Below, in pieces: positions 38,281 through 49,826 of a stretch of 64,000 nucleotides of DNA. A model generated the notes under the pieces. The model was not told the origin of the DNA and ran no database searches. It was given only the letters and a program-made list of their open reading frames with translations. Where the stretch lies: the NCBI GenBank assembly GCA_016717595.1, contig JADKFE010000033.1, positions 1 through 64,000 of the forward strand, read 5' to 3'. Numbering within the stretch: the stretch's first letter is position 1; every line of letters begins with the position of its first letter. Both the position numbers and the translations under genes were made by a program. This DNA is from Deltaproteobacteria bacterium. Lineage in GTDB: Bacteria; Myxococcota_A; UBA796; CAJQPC01.

Positions 38281-39402
38281 ATGGAGCTGTACATCGATCG
38301 TGACGCTTTCCTCACGGGCCTCACCCGGGTCCAGGGGATCGTCGAGCGCCGCAACACGCCCAACCCCATCCTGTCCAACGTGGTGCTAGAGGCGGCGGAG
38401 GGTCGGCTGCGGCTGACGGCGACGGACACCGAGATGTCCTACATCGGCGACTTCCCGGCGACGGTCGAGACGCCGGGGCAGATCTCCGTAGACGCCCAGT
38501 CCCTGTTCCAGATCGCCCGGGTGCTCCCCGACTCCACAGCGCACCTCAAGCTCGGCCCGCAGAACCGCCTCGAGGTCAGCTCCGGCTCGGCCTGGTACAA
38601 GGTCAACGGCCTGCCCACGGACGACTACCCCTTCCCCCAGCACTTCGACGGCAACGGGGTGATGCGCCTCAAGGCGCCGCAGCTCGCCTGGCTCATCGAC
38701 CGCACGGGCTTCGTCGTCTGCCCTGATGACAACCGCTATGGCATCAACGGCGCGCACCTGGAGGTCCACGACGGCCACGACGGTCAGCGCCTCTTGCGGA
38801 TGGTCGCCACCGACGGCCACCGGCTCTCCTACGCCCAGGCGCCCTTTGAGGGCGACTTCCACATGGGCCAGCGGATGCTCCTGCCCCGCAAGGCCATCGC
38901 CGAGATGAAGAAGCTCTGCGAGCGCATCGAGGGCGACGTCGAGCTGTCCTTCGGTGAGAGCTCCGCCCTGCTCTCCGTGCCTTCAGCGCGGTTCCACTTC
39001 CGGCTCATCGACGGCGAGTTCCCCGACTACCGCCGGGTGATCCCCACGAACTTCCAGCGCCGGGTCACCGCCGACCGCGAGGTGCTCGTCTCCGCGCTCA
39101 AGCGTGTGGCCGTGCTCGCCCAAGATCGCTCTCGCCCCGTGCGGTTCAAGTTTGAGGCCGGTCAGCTCACCGTGCTGGCGCTCAACGCCGACCACGGCGA
39201 GGCCCGTGAGCAGCTCGCCATCGAGCTCAAGGGCAGCCCCGTCGAGATCGGCTTTAACATCAAGTACTTCCAAGAGGTGCTCAGCGCGATGGTCGCCGAG
39301 CGCGCGATCATCGAGCTCGGTGACGCCCTCTCCCCGGCGGTCTTGCGTGAGCCCGAGAGCGACGACTGCCTGATGATCGTCATGCCGATGCGCCTCGACT
39401 GA
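38281..39402 (+). CDS. dnaN: DNA polymerase III beta sliding clamp
   Basis: The 373-residue clamp that tethers DNA polymerase III to DNA. It begins MELYIDRDAFLTGLTRVQGIVERRNT and carries family phrases NTPNPILSNVVLEA, FPATVETPG, YKVNGLPTDDYPFPQ, VATDGHRLSYA, IDGEFPDYRRVIP and the C-terminal MIVMPMRLD. A GGAG precedes the ATG; in-frame codons upstream (to 38182) are not family sequence and lie in the putative origin. recF follows after three bases. Confidence 0.97.
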   Translation: MELYIDRDAFLTGLTRVQGIVERRNTPNPILSNVVLEAAEGRLRLTATDTEMSYIGDFPATVETPGQISVDAQSLFQIARVLPDSTAHLKLGPQNRLEVSSGSAWYKVNGLPTDDYPFPQHFDGNGVMRLKAPQLAWLIDRTGFVVCPDDNRYGINGAHLEVHDGHDGQRLLRMVATDGHRLSYAQAPFEGDFHMGQRMLLPRKAIAEMKKLCERIEGDVELSFGESSALLSVPSARFHFRLIDGEFPDYRRVIPTNFQRRVTADREVLVSALKRVAVLAQDRSRPVRFKFEAGQLTVLALNADHGEAREQLAIELKGSPVEIGFNIKYFQEVLSAMVAERAIIELGDALSPAVLREPESDDCLMIVMPMRLD

Positions 39403-39405
39403 CGC

Positions 39406-40491
39406 TTGCGACTCCTGACGCTTTGTGCCCAGGACTTTCGCAACTTAGAGCGGGTGGAGGTCTCCACCGACGCCCGCTTCGTGATGTTCACCGGGGAGAA
39501 CGCCCAGGGCAAGACGAACCTCCTGGAGGCCGTTCACACCCTCGCCGCGCTCAAGGGTTTTCGGGCGCGGCGCAACCGCGAGCTTCTGCGCCATGGCCAA
39601 GACGCGGCGAAGGTGAGCGGGCTGGTCTTTGACGGCGAGAGCCGCCGCCAGCTCAGCGTCGAGCTCAGCCCCACCGGGCGCAAAGGCCGGGTAGACGGCA
39701 AGTCTCCGGCCCAGCTTGAGGAGTACTTCGCGAGCCTACGCGCCGTGGTGTTCACCCCTGAAGACGTCGCCATCGTGCGCGAGGGCCCTGAGCTTCGCCG
39801 CCGCTTCTTGGACCGCGCCGCGTTCACCGCCCGGGCGGGTTTTCTGGAGATCGCCCAGGCCTTCCGCGGCGCGATGGAGCAGAAATCGGCGCTCTTGCGC
39901 CAAGAGCGCCCGGATCGCCTGAGCCTGGAGGTGTTCAACGAGCGCCTGGCCATCGCCGGGGCCCGGCTCTCCGCCCGGCGGGACCGCCTCGTCGCCGAGC
40001 TTCACGAGCCGTTTCTCCAGATGCACGGGGCGATCTCCGGCCGGGGCAAGGTCGGCCTGCGGTATGTGAGCCGCCTCGGCGACGGCGACGAGGCCGCCCG
40101 GGCTGAACGTTTTCGGAGCCTGCTCGGCGAGAACCTCAACGCGGAGCTGGAGCGCAGAGCACCCCTCGACGGCCCCCAGCGCGATGAGCTGGAGCTGACG
40201 CTCGACGGCCGCAGCGCCCGGACCTGGGGCAGCCAAGGCCAGGTGCGGTCTTTGGCCTTGGCGCTCAAGCTCGCCGAGCTCAGCGCGGCCAGACGGCGCG
40301 GGGCCCGGCCCCTGTTTCTGCTCGACGACCTCTCCTCTGAGCTCGACCGCCTGCGCACGGGGCGTTTGGTCGACCTCCTCGCGAGCTTGGACCTCCAGGT
40401 GCTCGTCACCTCCACGGATCCCAACGTGCTCGGCGACCAGCCCGAGCAGCTTCGTTACGCCGTCGAGGCCGGCGTGCCGCGCCTGCTCTGA
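39406..40491 (+). CDS. recF: DNA replication and repair protein RecF
   Basis: An SMC-like ATPase that helps RecR/RecO load RecA at gaps. The 361-residue protein has Walker A GENAQGKTNLLEAV, the conserved GFRARRNRELLR, RRRFLDRAAF, the signature SQGQVRSLALALKLAE, Walker B PLFLLDDLSSELD and VLVTSTDP. The start codon is TTG, three bases after dnaN, so the pair is coupled. gyrB follows after 130 bases. Confidence 0.96.
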   Translation: MRLLTLCAQDFRNLERVEVSTDARFVMFTGENAQGKTNLLEAVHTLAALKGFRARRNRELLRHGQDAAKVSGLVFDGESRRQLSVELSPTGRKGRVDGKSPAQLEEYFASLRAVVFTPEDVAIVREGPELRRRFLDRAAFTARAGFLEIAQAFRGAMEQKSALLRQERPDRLSLEVFNERLAIAGARLSARRDRLVAELHEPFLQMHGAISGRGKVGLRYVSRLGDGDEAARAERFRSLLGENLNAELERRAPLDGPQRDELELTLDGRSARTWGSQGQVRSLALALKLAELSAARRRGARPLFLLDDLSSELDRLRTGRLVDLLASLDLQVLVTSTDPNVLGDQPEQLRYAVEAGVPRLL

Positions 40492-40622
40492 TTCCTTCGT
40501 CAAATGAGCCCTCGGCCAGCCCCGGCCATGCCCCACACGCCCCCGCGGGTTACGTTCACGTGAACGCCCTCCTCGTCCCCTCGCTGTCAGGGGATCACGA
40601 GCGGGCCGGGAGTCTCTCGTTC

Positions 40623-43061
<2,439 letters not shown>

Positions 43062-43091
43062 GGTCCATACGACGGACCCGGAGGCCATGCC

Positions 43092-44060
43092 ATGAGCGGC
43101 GCGGCGCGAGCGCAGGCGGACATCGCGGAGCTGATCTGGGGCAAGGTCATCCTCGTCACCGGCAAAGGTGGCGTCGGGAAGACGTCCGTCGCCGCGTCCT
43201 TGGGTCGGCTGGCCGCGGCCCAGGGCCGGAAGACCTTGGTGCTTGAGCTCGACGCCCAGAACCCCTCGCTCAACGCCGTGTTCGCGGCGAAGGCGCGGTA
43301 CGAGCCCGTCGAGGTCCAGCCCAACCTGTTCATCGCCAACCTCGACTGGCTCAACGCCCTCAAAGAGTGGGTGGAGCGGGTGATCCCCGCCAAACGGATC
43401 GTCGAGCGCATCTTAGAGAACCACATCGTCCAGCTCTTTCTGGACGCCACCCCGGGCAACCGGGAGGTGGTCACGCTCTCGAAGCTGGTGTGGCTCTCCG
43501 GCGAGTTTGACCTCGTCGTCGTGGACCTGCCCGCCTCGGGCCACGCCACGGCGATGCTGCGCACCCCGCAAGAGGTGATGAACCTGTTCACCGCCGGGCC
43601 CCTGCACCAGCGCGGCTTAGAGGCCCAGGCGCTCCTGGAGTCGCCGACCACCCATCTTGTGCTCGTGGCGCTGCCTGAAGAGATGGTCGTCAACGAGACG
43701 CTCGAGACCTACAACAAGGTCCGGGCTGAAGTCCCCAAGCTCAAGATCAGCCTGCTCGTGCTGAACCGGGCGGCGCGGCCGAGCCTCTCGGATGACGAGC
43801 GCGCGCTGTTGGAGCGCCTGAGCGCGGCGTACCCCAGCGGCGCTGAAGGGGAGCTGCTCCTCGCCGGGCGCTGGGAGGCCACGCTGGAGGCCGGCACGGC
43901 GAGCGCGCTTGAGCGTCTCGGCCAAGAGGCGCCCCTGCTCCCGCTCATCGACGTGCCCCGATTGGCCCCCGACGGCGGCCCCGAGCGCCTCGTGCGAAAC
44001 CTCGCCGCGGCCTTGGCCCGGTCCTCGTCCCGGGCCTTGCACCCCGGAGGTGGCCGGTGA
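43092..44060 (+). CDS. ArsA/Get3-like ATPase, first of a pair
   Basis: A 322-residue cytosolic P-loop ATPase with the deviant Walker A GKGGVGKT at 24-31, including the signature lysine, and a switch-II VVVDLPASGHATAML. It resembles single-domain ArsA/Get3-type anion-transporter ATPases, and the domain order and the adjacent second copy recall paired ATPases such as BagA-BagB of mycobacteria. No arsenite pump or arsenical regulator is nearby and the metal-binding Cys triad of ArsA is not evident, so arsenic transport is unlikely. The start is 30 bases after gyrB, and the stop overlaps the partner. Confidence 0.85.
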   Translation: MSGAARAQADIAELIWGKVILVTGKGGVGKTSVAASLGRLAAAQGRKTLVLELDAQNPSLNAVFAAKARYEPVEVQPNLFIANLDWLNALKEWVERVIPAKRIVERILENHIVQLFLDATPGNREVVTLSKLVWLSGEFDLVVVDLPASGHATAMLRTPQEVMNLFTAGPLHQRGLEAQALLESPTTHLVLVALPEEMVVNETLETYNKVRAEVPKLKISLLVLNRAARPSLSDDERALLERLSAAYPSGAEGELLLAGRWEATLEAGTASALERLGQEAPLLPLIDVPRLAPDGGPERLVRNLAAALARSSSRALHPGGGR

Positions 44061-45190
44061 TTCAGCCCCGTGAGGTGCTCACCCGGCGTAAGCTTGTGGT
44101 GTGTGTGGGCTCGGGCGGCGTCGGCAAGACGACGACGGCGGCGACGATGGGCCTGTGGGCCGCGCGCCAAGGCCGAAAAGTGCTGGTGATGACGATTGAC
44201 CCCGCCCGGCGCCTGGCCAACTCTCTGGGCCTCAAAGAGTTCGGCAACACCGAGACGCAGATCGTCGTGCCCGATCTCCCCCAAGGTGGCCAGCTCTGGG
44301 CGATGATGCTCGACACCCAGACGACGTTCGACGAGCTCATCCAGCGCATGGCGCCGGACAAACGCACGGCCGACCGCATCCTCACCAACCGCATCTACCG
44401 CACCATGTCCGACACCTTCGCCGGCAGCCAGGAGTACATGGCCGCGGAGAAGCTCTACGACGTGATGACGTCGGGGCGCTACGACCTCGTCGTGCTCGAC
44501 ACGCCGCCGGTCAAGAACGCGCTCGACTTCTTTGAGGCCCCCGGCCGCCTCTCGCGCTTCTTCGATCGCCGCGTGATCAAGTGGTTCCTCCAGCCGTATG
44601 AAGAGAAGCGCAGCTTCAACCCCCTGGCCGCGGGCACCAGCGCCGTGGTGTTTAAGCTGTTGAGCTTCATCTTCGGCAAAGAGTTCTTGGGCGACATCTC
44701 CGAGTTTTTGGTGCTGTTTAAGGACATGTACGACGGCTTCCGGGAGCGCCACGAGGAGGTGCTGCGCATCTTCCGCTCCCCGGACACCTCCTTCGTCACC
44801 ATCGCCGCGCCCACGGAGCCCTCGATGGAGGTCGCCGGGTTCTTCGCTGAAGAGCTGCGCAGGCGGGGTTACCCCCGGGCGGGGATGATCGTGAACCAGG
44901 TCCACCTCTGCGCTGAAGAGCCGCTGGAGCCCGAGATCCTGCTCGGCCAGGCCGCGCGCACGACAGGGGCCGATCTTCACGAGCGCACCGCGGCGAGCCT
45001 CGTCGCCCGTTTGGGCGCGGCGCATGGGCGTCTGCGGCAGCTCGCGCACTCCGAGCGTGTCCTGATTCAAGCGCTTCACAAGATCAACCCGGCGGGGGCC
45101 TTCTTTGTCGAGTTACCCTGGCTGGAGCAACAGGTCTACGACCTGGGCGCGCTCCGCGTCGTGGCTGACAGCCTCTTCGCGGACGCCTAA
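44057..45190 (+). CDS. ArsA/Get3-like ATPase, second of a pair
   Basis: A 377-residue paralogue with Walker A GSGGVGKT at 18-25; the signature lysine of the deviant motif is Ser here, while the catalytic Lys24 remains. MTIDPARRLANSLGL and VVLDTPPVKNALDFFEAPGRLSRFFD (switch II) match the ArsA group. A long hydrophobic helix region in the middle (SAVVFKLLSFIFGKEFLGDISEFLVLF) could bind a hydrophobic helix, as in Get3-like proteins. The GTG start overlaps the first ATPase by four bases, so they are almost certainly made together and may form a heterodimer in which one site is altered. Confidence 0.85.
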   Translation: MIQPREVLTRRKLVVCVGSGGVGKTTTAATMGLWAARQGRKVLVMTIDPARRLANSLGLKEFGNTETQIVVPDLPQGGQLWAMMLDTQTTFDELIQRMAPDKRTADRILTNRIYRTMSDTFAGSQEYMAAEKLYDVMTSGRYDLVVLDTPPVKNALDFFEAPGRLSRFFDRRVIKWFLQPYEEKRSFNPLAAGTSAVVFKLLSFIFGKEFLGDISEFLVLFKDMYDGFRERHEEVLRIFRSPDTSFVTIAAPTEPSMEVAGFFAEELRRRGYPRAGMIVNQVHLCAEEPLEPEILLGQAARTTGADLHERTAASLVARLGAAHGRLRQLAHSERVLIQALHKINPAGAFFVELPWLEQQVYDLGALRVVADSLFADA

Positions 45191-45205
45191 CCCAGGGAGC
45201 ACACC

Positions 45206-45805
45206 TTGAATCCGAAGGAGGGCAGCTTGTCTCGAGCCCTGATGGTCATCGTCCTCTGGTCACTTTGCGCCGACGCGAACGCCGGTCGCCCGCCGCTCTC
45301 CCCACAGATCCAGGCCCACGGCGGGATCTCGGGGGTGAAGGGCCCGGGCAACCTCGGCGTGAGCGCCGGGGTGGAGTCCCGGATGACCCGCTACGTCAAC
45401 GTCGATATCGGCGGGTTCTACACCTTCAACGCCAACCCCGACCTGTTCATCGACGGCGGCGACCCGGCGAGCCACTTTCGCCTGCGCCACGGCGCGTATG
45501 TCGCCCCGGGCCTCCGTCTGCCCCACCGCCAGCCCGCGAACGCCACCTGGGATGTCACCGCCCGGGTAGGCCCCGGCGTCGTGTGGGCGGCGGACCTCTC
45601 CCCCGATCACGTGAGCTTAGAGGGCCACCTGGAGCTCGACGCCGCGCTGATGGGCGCCTTAGAGGGCCAGCTCCTCTACAAAGACCAGATCGGCCTGCGG
45701 GCCTCGGCCCGCGCCTGGTTCTTTGTGCCGTTCTACATCGACACCCTCACCGACGTGCCCGTGCTCACCCCCCAGGTGACGACGGAGCTGGTCTGGAAGT
45801 TCTGA
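45206..45805 (+). CDS. Secreted beta-barrel-like protein, unknown function
   Basis: A 199-residue protein with a signal peptide (hydrophobic ALMVIVLWSLCADANA) and a mature part of alternating beta strands with aromatic ends (YVNVDIGGFYTFNANPDLF, HGAYVAPGLRL, TTELVWKF), typical of small outer-membrane barrels. The start is TTG with GGGAG upstream. I know no family. It lies between the ArsA pair and an XRE gene. Confidence 0.65.
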   Translation: MNPKEGSLSRALMVIVLWSLCADANAGRPPLSPQIQAHGGISGVKGPGNLGVSAGVESRMTRYVNVDIGGFYTFNANPDLFIDGGDPASHFRLRHGAYVAPGLRLPHRQPANATWDVTARVGPGVVWAADLSPDHVSLEGHLELDAALMGALEGQLLYKDQIGLRASARAWFFVPFYIDTLTDVPVLTPQVTTELVWKF

Positions 45806-45817
45806 GGAGCCCCCAAC

Positions 45818-46162
45818 ATGACGGCTTTTGAAGGTGTGCCCGCCATCCACCGGCTCTTCGGGATCCGCCTGATCGGCCTACGTCACGCCGCCGGTCTCAG
45901 CCAGGCCGCCCTCGCCGCCAAGGCGGGCCTAGACCCCGACGACCTCGCCCGCTTAGAGGCCGGGGTGGGCGAGCCGACCATCGAGACCGTCGCCGTGCTC
46001 GCCGAGGCCCTGAACGTGCGCCCGGTCGAGCTCGTCCGCGATGACGAGGACCCGGCGCAGATCCTCGGTGACCTGCTCAAGCGGGTGAGCCCCGAGCAGC
46101 GCAAAGAGATGATCGCCGCCATCGAGGCGGCGCTCGGCGCCCGGGGCAAAGGCAAAAACTAG
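45818..46162 (+). CDS. XRE-family helix-turn-helix regulator
   Basis: A 114-residue protein with a Cro/C1 helix-turn-helix at about 15-70 (RLIGLRHAAGLSQAALAAKAGLDPDDLARLEAGVGEPTIE in outline) and a short helical tail (EQRKEMIAAIEAALGARGKG). It starts 12 bases after the barrel-like gene and is probably co-transcribed. No adjacent palindrome was found. Confidence 0.82.
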   Translation: MTAFEGVPAIHRLFGIRLIGLRHAAGLSQAALAAKAGLDPDDLARLEAGVGEPTIETVAVLAEALNVRPVELVRDDEDPAQILGDLLKRVSPEQRKEMIAAIEAALGARGKGKN

Positions 46163-46211
46163 GCGCCTACCCGGCTCCTGGCCGCCGCCGCAAGGGATAA
46201 GCTCCCGACCT

Positions 46212-47747
46212 ATGCACTCCCTCCGCGCGCTGCTCCTGCTCCTGCCGCTCCTCACCAACCTCAGCGCCTGCGCGCCGAGGGCGCCCAGCTCCATCACAGA
46301 GGCCGCGCCTCCGGTCATCGAGGACTGCGCGTTGTGGGACAACCCGCGGCTCACCCGGCGGCTTGACCTGCTCACCTCCTCTGTGGAGCGAGAGGGCAAC
46401 CGGGCGGAGCTGCTCATCGACGGGGTGAGCGCCTTCCCGCGCCGTTATGAGAACAGCGCCGACGCTGAGCTCATCTTGGTGAAGACCTTTATCTTCTACG
46501 AGGATGAGGCCGGGCACGCCATCGCCAAGCTGCTCTCGGAGCGGGCCCAGGCCGGGGCCGAGGTCTGGTTTCAATACGATCAAAAAGGCAGCATCCGCGG
46601 GCCTGAAGACGTGCAGAACATGCTCACCTTGGCCGATGACGAGCGGCTCCTCGGCGAGCTGCCGCTGGTGCGAAAGATGCGTAAGGCGGGGGTCCACATC
46701 ATCGCGTCGAACCCCGTGCGCCGCGCCAAAGGCATCGCGAGGTGGGGTGAGTTTGTAGACTCCTGGAGCGAGGCCCGGGGCGGCGACCCCAAGGTGCGTA
46801 TCCTCCCCCGTTTTGACCACGAGAAGTACTGGATCACCCTGAACCCCCTGCCCGACGGGGATCGTGAGCTGCGGGTGATCCTCGGCGGGCTGAACATCGC
46901 CAGCGAGTACGCCTATGGCGGCACCCCCCAGAGAGACGCCGGGACCGGGCGCCGCGGCTGGCGCGACACCGACATCGAGCTTCGTGGCCCCGTCACAAAC
47001 GACGTGGTGTCCCGTTACCTCGACCTGATCGAGATTCACACGAGCGAGCGGCTCGCGCCGGGTGAGCGGGGTCGGCTCAACCCCACCCAAGGCGTGAAGG
47101 GGGACGCCAAGGCGCGGTTTGTGTGGAATCACCCCATCTTGGGCAACAAACGACGCATTGAGCGTCTGTACAACGAGCTCATCGACGCCACCCCGGACGG
47201 CGCGCCGATCAAGATCGGCACGGCGTACTTCGCCCCCGGTCGCCGCATCACCCGGCCCCTCTACCGCGCGGCGCGTGACGGCGGCGCCCTCACCGTCATC
47301 ACAAACTCGACAGAGAGCGTCGATATGTGGTTCGTCACCTCGGCGAGCCGCCACGAGTTCCGGCGACTGAGCCGAATCAACCCCGATCTGGGCCTGTATG
47401 AGTGGCTGCCCCAGCCGGAGCAGGGCTGGTTCACCTATCACTCCAAGCAGGCCGCGTTCGGGAGCTGCGGGCCGGTGATCGTCGGCTCGGCGAACCTCGA
47501 CGCCCAGTCGAGCGAGCACAACTCCGAGTCGGTCGTCGCCGTGCGAGACGCCCAGCTCCGCGCGGACTTTGATCAGATGTTCGCCGCGGACCTCCGCGAC
47601 GGCCGCGTCGCCCGGGTCGATCCCGCCGAGCTTGGCCACGTCGGCCCCATCGAGCGGATCAAGGAGCTGACGATCTACACCTTGATGTGGTATTGGCTCG
47701 ACGGCGGCGCGAGAGGCGCCGGATTTGGAGGCGGAGGGAGACTCTAG
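46212..47747 (+). CDS. Phospholipase D-family lipoprotein
   Basis: A 511-residue lipoprotein (lipobox LTNLSAC, signal peptide at 1-20) with two PLD half-sites: HEK...GGLNIASEY at about 203-236 and HSKQAAFGSCGPVIVGSANLDAQSSEHN at about 415-445, each with the HxK and a GSxN/GGxN loop. The first site has Leu-Asn-Ile after GG in place of the usual Met/Asn context, but the HxK is present. It resembles cardiolipin-synthase-like or secreted PLD-family proteins acting on phospholipids or nucleic acid at the envelope. Confidence 0.85.
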   Translation: MHSLRALLLLLPLLTNLSACAPRAPSSITEAAPPVIEDCALWDNPRLTRRLDLLTSSVEREGNRAELLIDGVSAFPRRYENSADAELILVKTFIFYEDEAGHAIAKLLSERAQAGAEVWFQYDQKGSIRGPEDVQNMLTLADDERLLGELPLVRKMRKAGVHIIASNPVRRAKGIARWGEFVDSWSEARGGDPKVRILPRFDHEKYWITLNPLPDGDRELRVILGGLNIASEYAYGGTPQRDAGTGRRGWRDTDIELRGPVTNDVVSRYLDLIEIHTSERLAPGERGRLNPTQGVKGDAKARFVWNHPILGNKRRIERLYNELIDATPDGAPIKIGTAYFAPGRRITRPLYRAARDGGALTVITNSTESVDMWFVTSASRHEFRRLSRINPDLGLYEWLPQPEQGWFTYHSKQAAFGSCGPVIVGSANLDAQSSEHNSESVVAVRDAQLRADFDQMFAADLRDGRVARVDPAELGHVGPIERIKELTIYTLMWYWLDGGARGAGFGGGGRL

Positions 47748-47781
47748 GCGTCCTTGTCGCGCGGATGTCCCGTGGGTGGTC

Positions 47782-47787
47782 TATACT
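47782..47787 (+). promoter_or_regulatory. Possible -10 element before the first MopE-repeat gene
   Basis: TATACT (5 of 6 against TATAAT) 30 bases before the ATG. No good -35 lies 16-18 bases upstream. Confidence 0.35.
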
Positions 47788-47816
47788 CGCGTGGCCTCCA
47801 AGACGGAACCGCCCCA

Positions 47817-49802
47817 ATGCGCCGCTCGATCCTCCTCTGCTGCTCCCTGCTCATCGCCTGTAATCCCGACCCTGACGACAAGCTCAACGACTCCATCGAC
47901 ACCCAGCCCGTCGAGGTGAACCAGGACGAGGACGGCGACGGCGTCGAGTTTGAGGAGGACTGCGACGACCTGAACGCCGAGGTCTTCCCCGGCGCGCCAG
48001 AGCTGTGTGACGGCCTCGACAACGACTGCGACGGCAGCGTAGACGACGAGCCCAGCGACGCGCCCGCTTGGCACGCCGACGCCGATGGCGACGGCTACGG
48101 CGACCCAAACTCCGCGGTTGTGGCCTGCGAGGCCCCCGCCGGGCTCATCGCCGACAACAGCGACTGTGACGACGCCACGACCACGGTGAACCCCGCCGCC
48201 GCCGAGGTCTGTGACGGCTTGGACAACAACTGCGACGGCCTCGCGGATGGTGAAGACGCCGCCGACGCCGCCACCTGGCACAACGACGACGACGGCGACG
48301 GCTACGGCGACCTGGCCACGGCCCAGCGCGCCTGCGAGGCCCCGGAGGGCACGATCGCCGACGCCACGGACTGCGACGATGACGACGACGACGTGAACCC
48401 CGGCGCCACGGAGCGCTGCGCTACCGCCGAGGACGACGACTGCGACGGGCAGGTCAACGAGGACGACGCCCCTGACGCGACGGTTTGGTACGGCGACGCC
48501 GACCTCGACGGCTTCGGCGACGCGGCGGTGACCACCCTCGCCTGCGCCCAGCCCAGCGGCGCGGTCTCCGACGCCACGGACTGCGACGACCGTGACTTCG
48601 GCGTGAACCCCGACGCTGAAGAGGTCTGTGATGGCCTCGACAACAACTGTGATGGATCCACCGACGGTGCGGACGCCTCGGACATCAAGATCTGGTACAC
48701 TGACGCCGACACAGACGGTTTTGGTGACCCCGCGTCGATCCAGCGCGCCTGCGACGCCCCCAAAGGCGCGGTCGCCGACAACACGGACTGCGACGACGGT
48801 GACGATGACGTCAACCCCGACGCCGCCGAGCTCTGCGACGGACTCGACAACAACTGTGACGGATCTACCGACGGCGCGGACGCCACAGACACCGAGATCT
48901 GGTACACCGACGCCGACAAGGACGGCTTCGGCGACGCCACGTCGATCCAGCGCGCCTGCGACGCCCCCACGGGCACCGTCGCCGATGACGACGACTGTGA
49001 CGACGGCGACGATGAGATCAACCCCGACGCGGACGAGCTCTGCGACGGCCAAGACAACGACTGCGACGGCAGCGTCGATGATGGCGCCAGCGGCTTGGGC
49101 TCGGCCTGCGCGGCGCTCTCTTGCCTCGACGTGTTGGCCAGCGGCGAGACGGCGAGCGGCATCTACACCCTCGATCCCGACGACGACGGCGACACCTCCA
49201 ACGCCGTGGAGGCCTACTGCGACCTCACGAGCGACGGCGGCGGCTGGACGCTCGTGAGCTGGACAGGCGACAGCACAAAGACGCCGCTCGGCACACCCTA
49301 CCCCGGACTCGCGGTGTGCAGCACCTTGGACTGCCAACGTGGCTCAGCGGCCAGTGAGAGCGTGCTGGAGGCGCTTATCCAGGTCTCGACGTCGATCGGC
49401 GTCGGCCACAGCCTCGCCGCGATGGCGAGCTATGATCTGCTCGGCGACTACGACTACGCCGTCTCCTACGATTACCTGAGCCTCGCGGGCTTCACCCTGA
49501 GCGCGGGCGACACGCTCACCACCTGCACACCCTTCGCCACAGGCAGCGCGGATGTGCTCGCCGGGCCCACGGACGCGGATGGCGCCACGGTGTACCTCGC
49601 CCAGGGCTTCTTTTACGCCTCCGGTCACGGCAGCTACTCCGAGTCCAGCAGCTACATCTGGCTCGTGAGCGCGCCGTCGTCGTACTGCAACGGCAGCGGC
49701 TCCGCGCCGGGCTCATGGCTCGGCAACTGGAGCGCCAGCGAGCATGAGTACGGCCCCTACGAGCGCTCGACCACCGGAGCCCGCTCGGTCTGGGTGCGTT
49801 GA
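47817..49802 (+). CDS. Lipoprotein with MopE-like Asp/Cys repeats and fibrinogen-like C-terminus
   Basis: A 661-residue lipoprotein (lipobox LLIAC). Residues about 40-420 hold six copies of a unit DCDD-x7-NP-x5-CDGLDNxCDG-x-xDG, the putative metal-binding repeat of MopE-type proteins common in myxobacteria. After residue 434 comes a fibrinogen-related start (SCLDVLASGETASGIYTL, VEAYCDLTSDGGGWTLVSW), whose CD-x-T-DGGGWTLV signature is that of FReD domains in eukaryotic and some bacterial secreted proteins. Probably surface-exposed, binding calcium or copper and glycans. It is followed at once by a similar gene. Confidence 0.85.
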   Translation: MRRSILLCCSLLIACNPDPDDKLNDSIDTQPVEVNQDEDGDGVEFEEDCDDLNAEVFPGAPELCDGLDNDCDGSVDDEPSDAPAWHADADGDGYGDPNSAVVACEAPAGLIADNSDCDDATTTVNPAAAEVCDGLDNNCDGLADGEDAADAATWHNDDDGDGYGDLATAQRACEAPEGTIADATDCDDDDDDVNPGATERCATAEDDDCDGQVNEDDAPDATVWYGDADLDGFGDAAVTTLACAQPSGAVSDATDCDDRDFGVNPDAEEVCDGLDNNCDGSTDGADASDIKIWYTDADTDGFGDPASIQRACDAPKGAVADNTDCDDGDDDVNPDAAELCDGLDNNCDGSTDGADATDTEIWYTDADKDGFGDATSIQRACDAPTGTVADDDDCDDGDDEINPDADELCDGQDNDCDGSVDDGASGLGSACAALSCLDVLASGETASGIYTLDPDDDGDTSNAVEAYCDLTSDGGGWTLVSWTGDSTKTPLGTPYPGLAVCSTLDCQRGSAASESVLEALIQVSTSIGVGHSLAAMASYDLLGDYDYAVSYDYLSLAGFTLSAGDTLTTCTPFATGSADVLAGPTDADGATVYLAQGFFYASGHGSYSESSSYIWLVSAPSSYCNGSGSAPGSWLGNWSASEHEYGPYERSTTGARSVWVR

Positions 49803-49826
49803 TCCACTCGTTTTTCAGGAGCCCCC

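Noticed and set aside
43092..45190. Arsenic-resistance operon
   Set aside because: ArsA-like ATPases only; no ArsB, ArsD, ArsR or ArsC, and no clear metal-binding Cys triad.
46167..47639. A 490-codon minus-strand frame opposite the phospholipase D gene
   Set aside because: No motifs; both HKD half-sites lie on the plus strand.
47781..49337. A 518-codon minus-strand frame opposite the first MopE-repeat gene
   Set aside because: It is the antisense of repeated Asp/Gly codons, giving Val/Ala repeats with no meaning.
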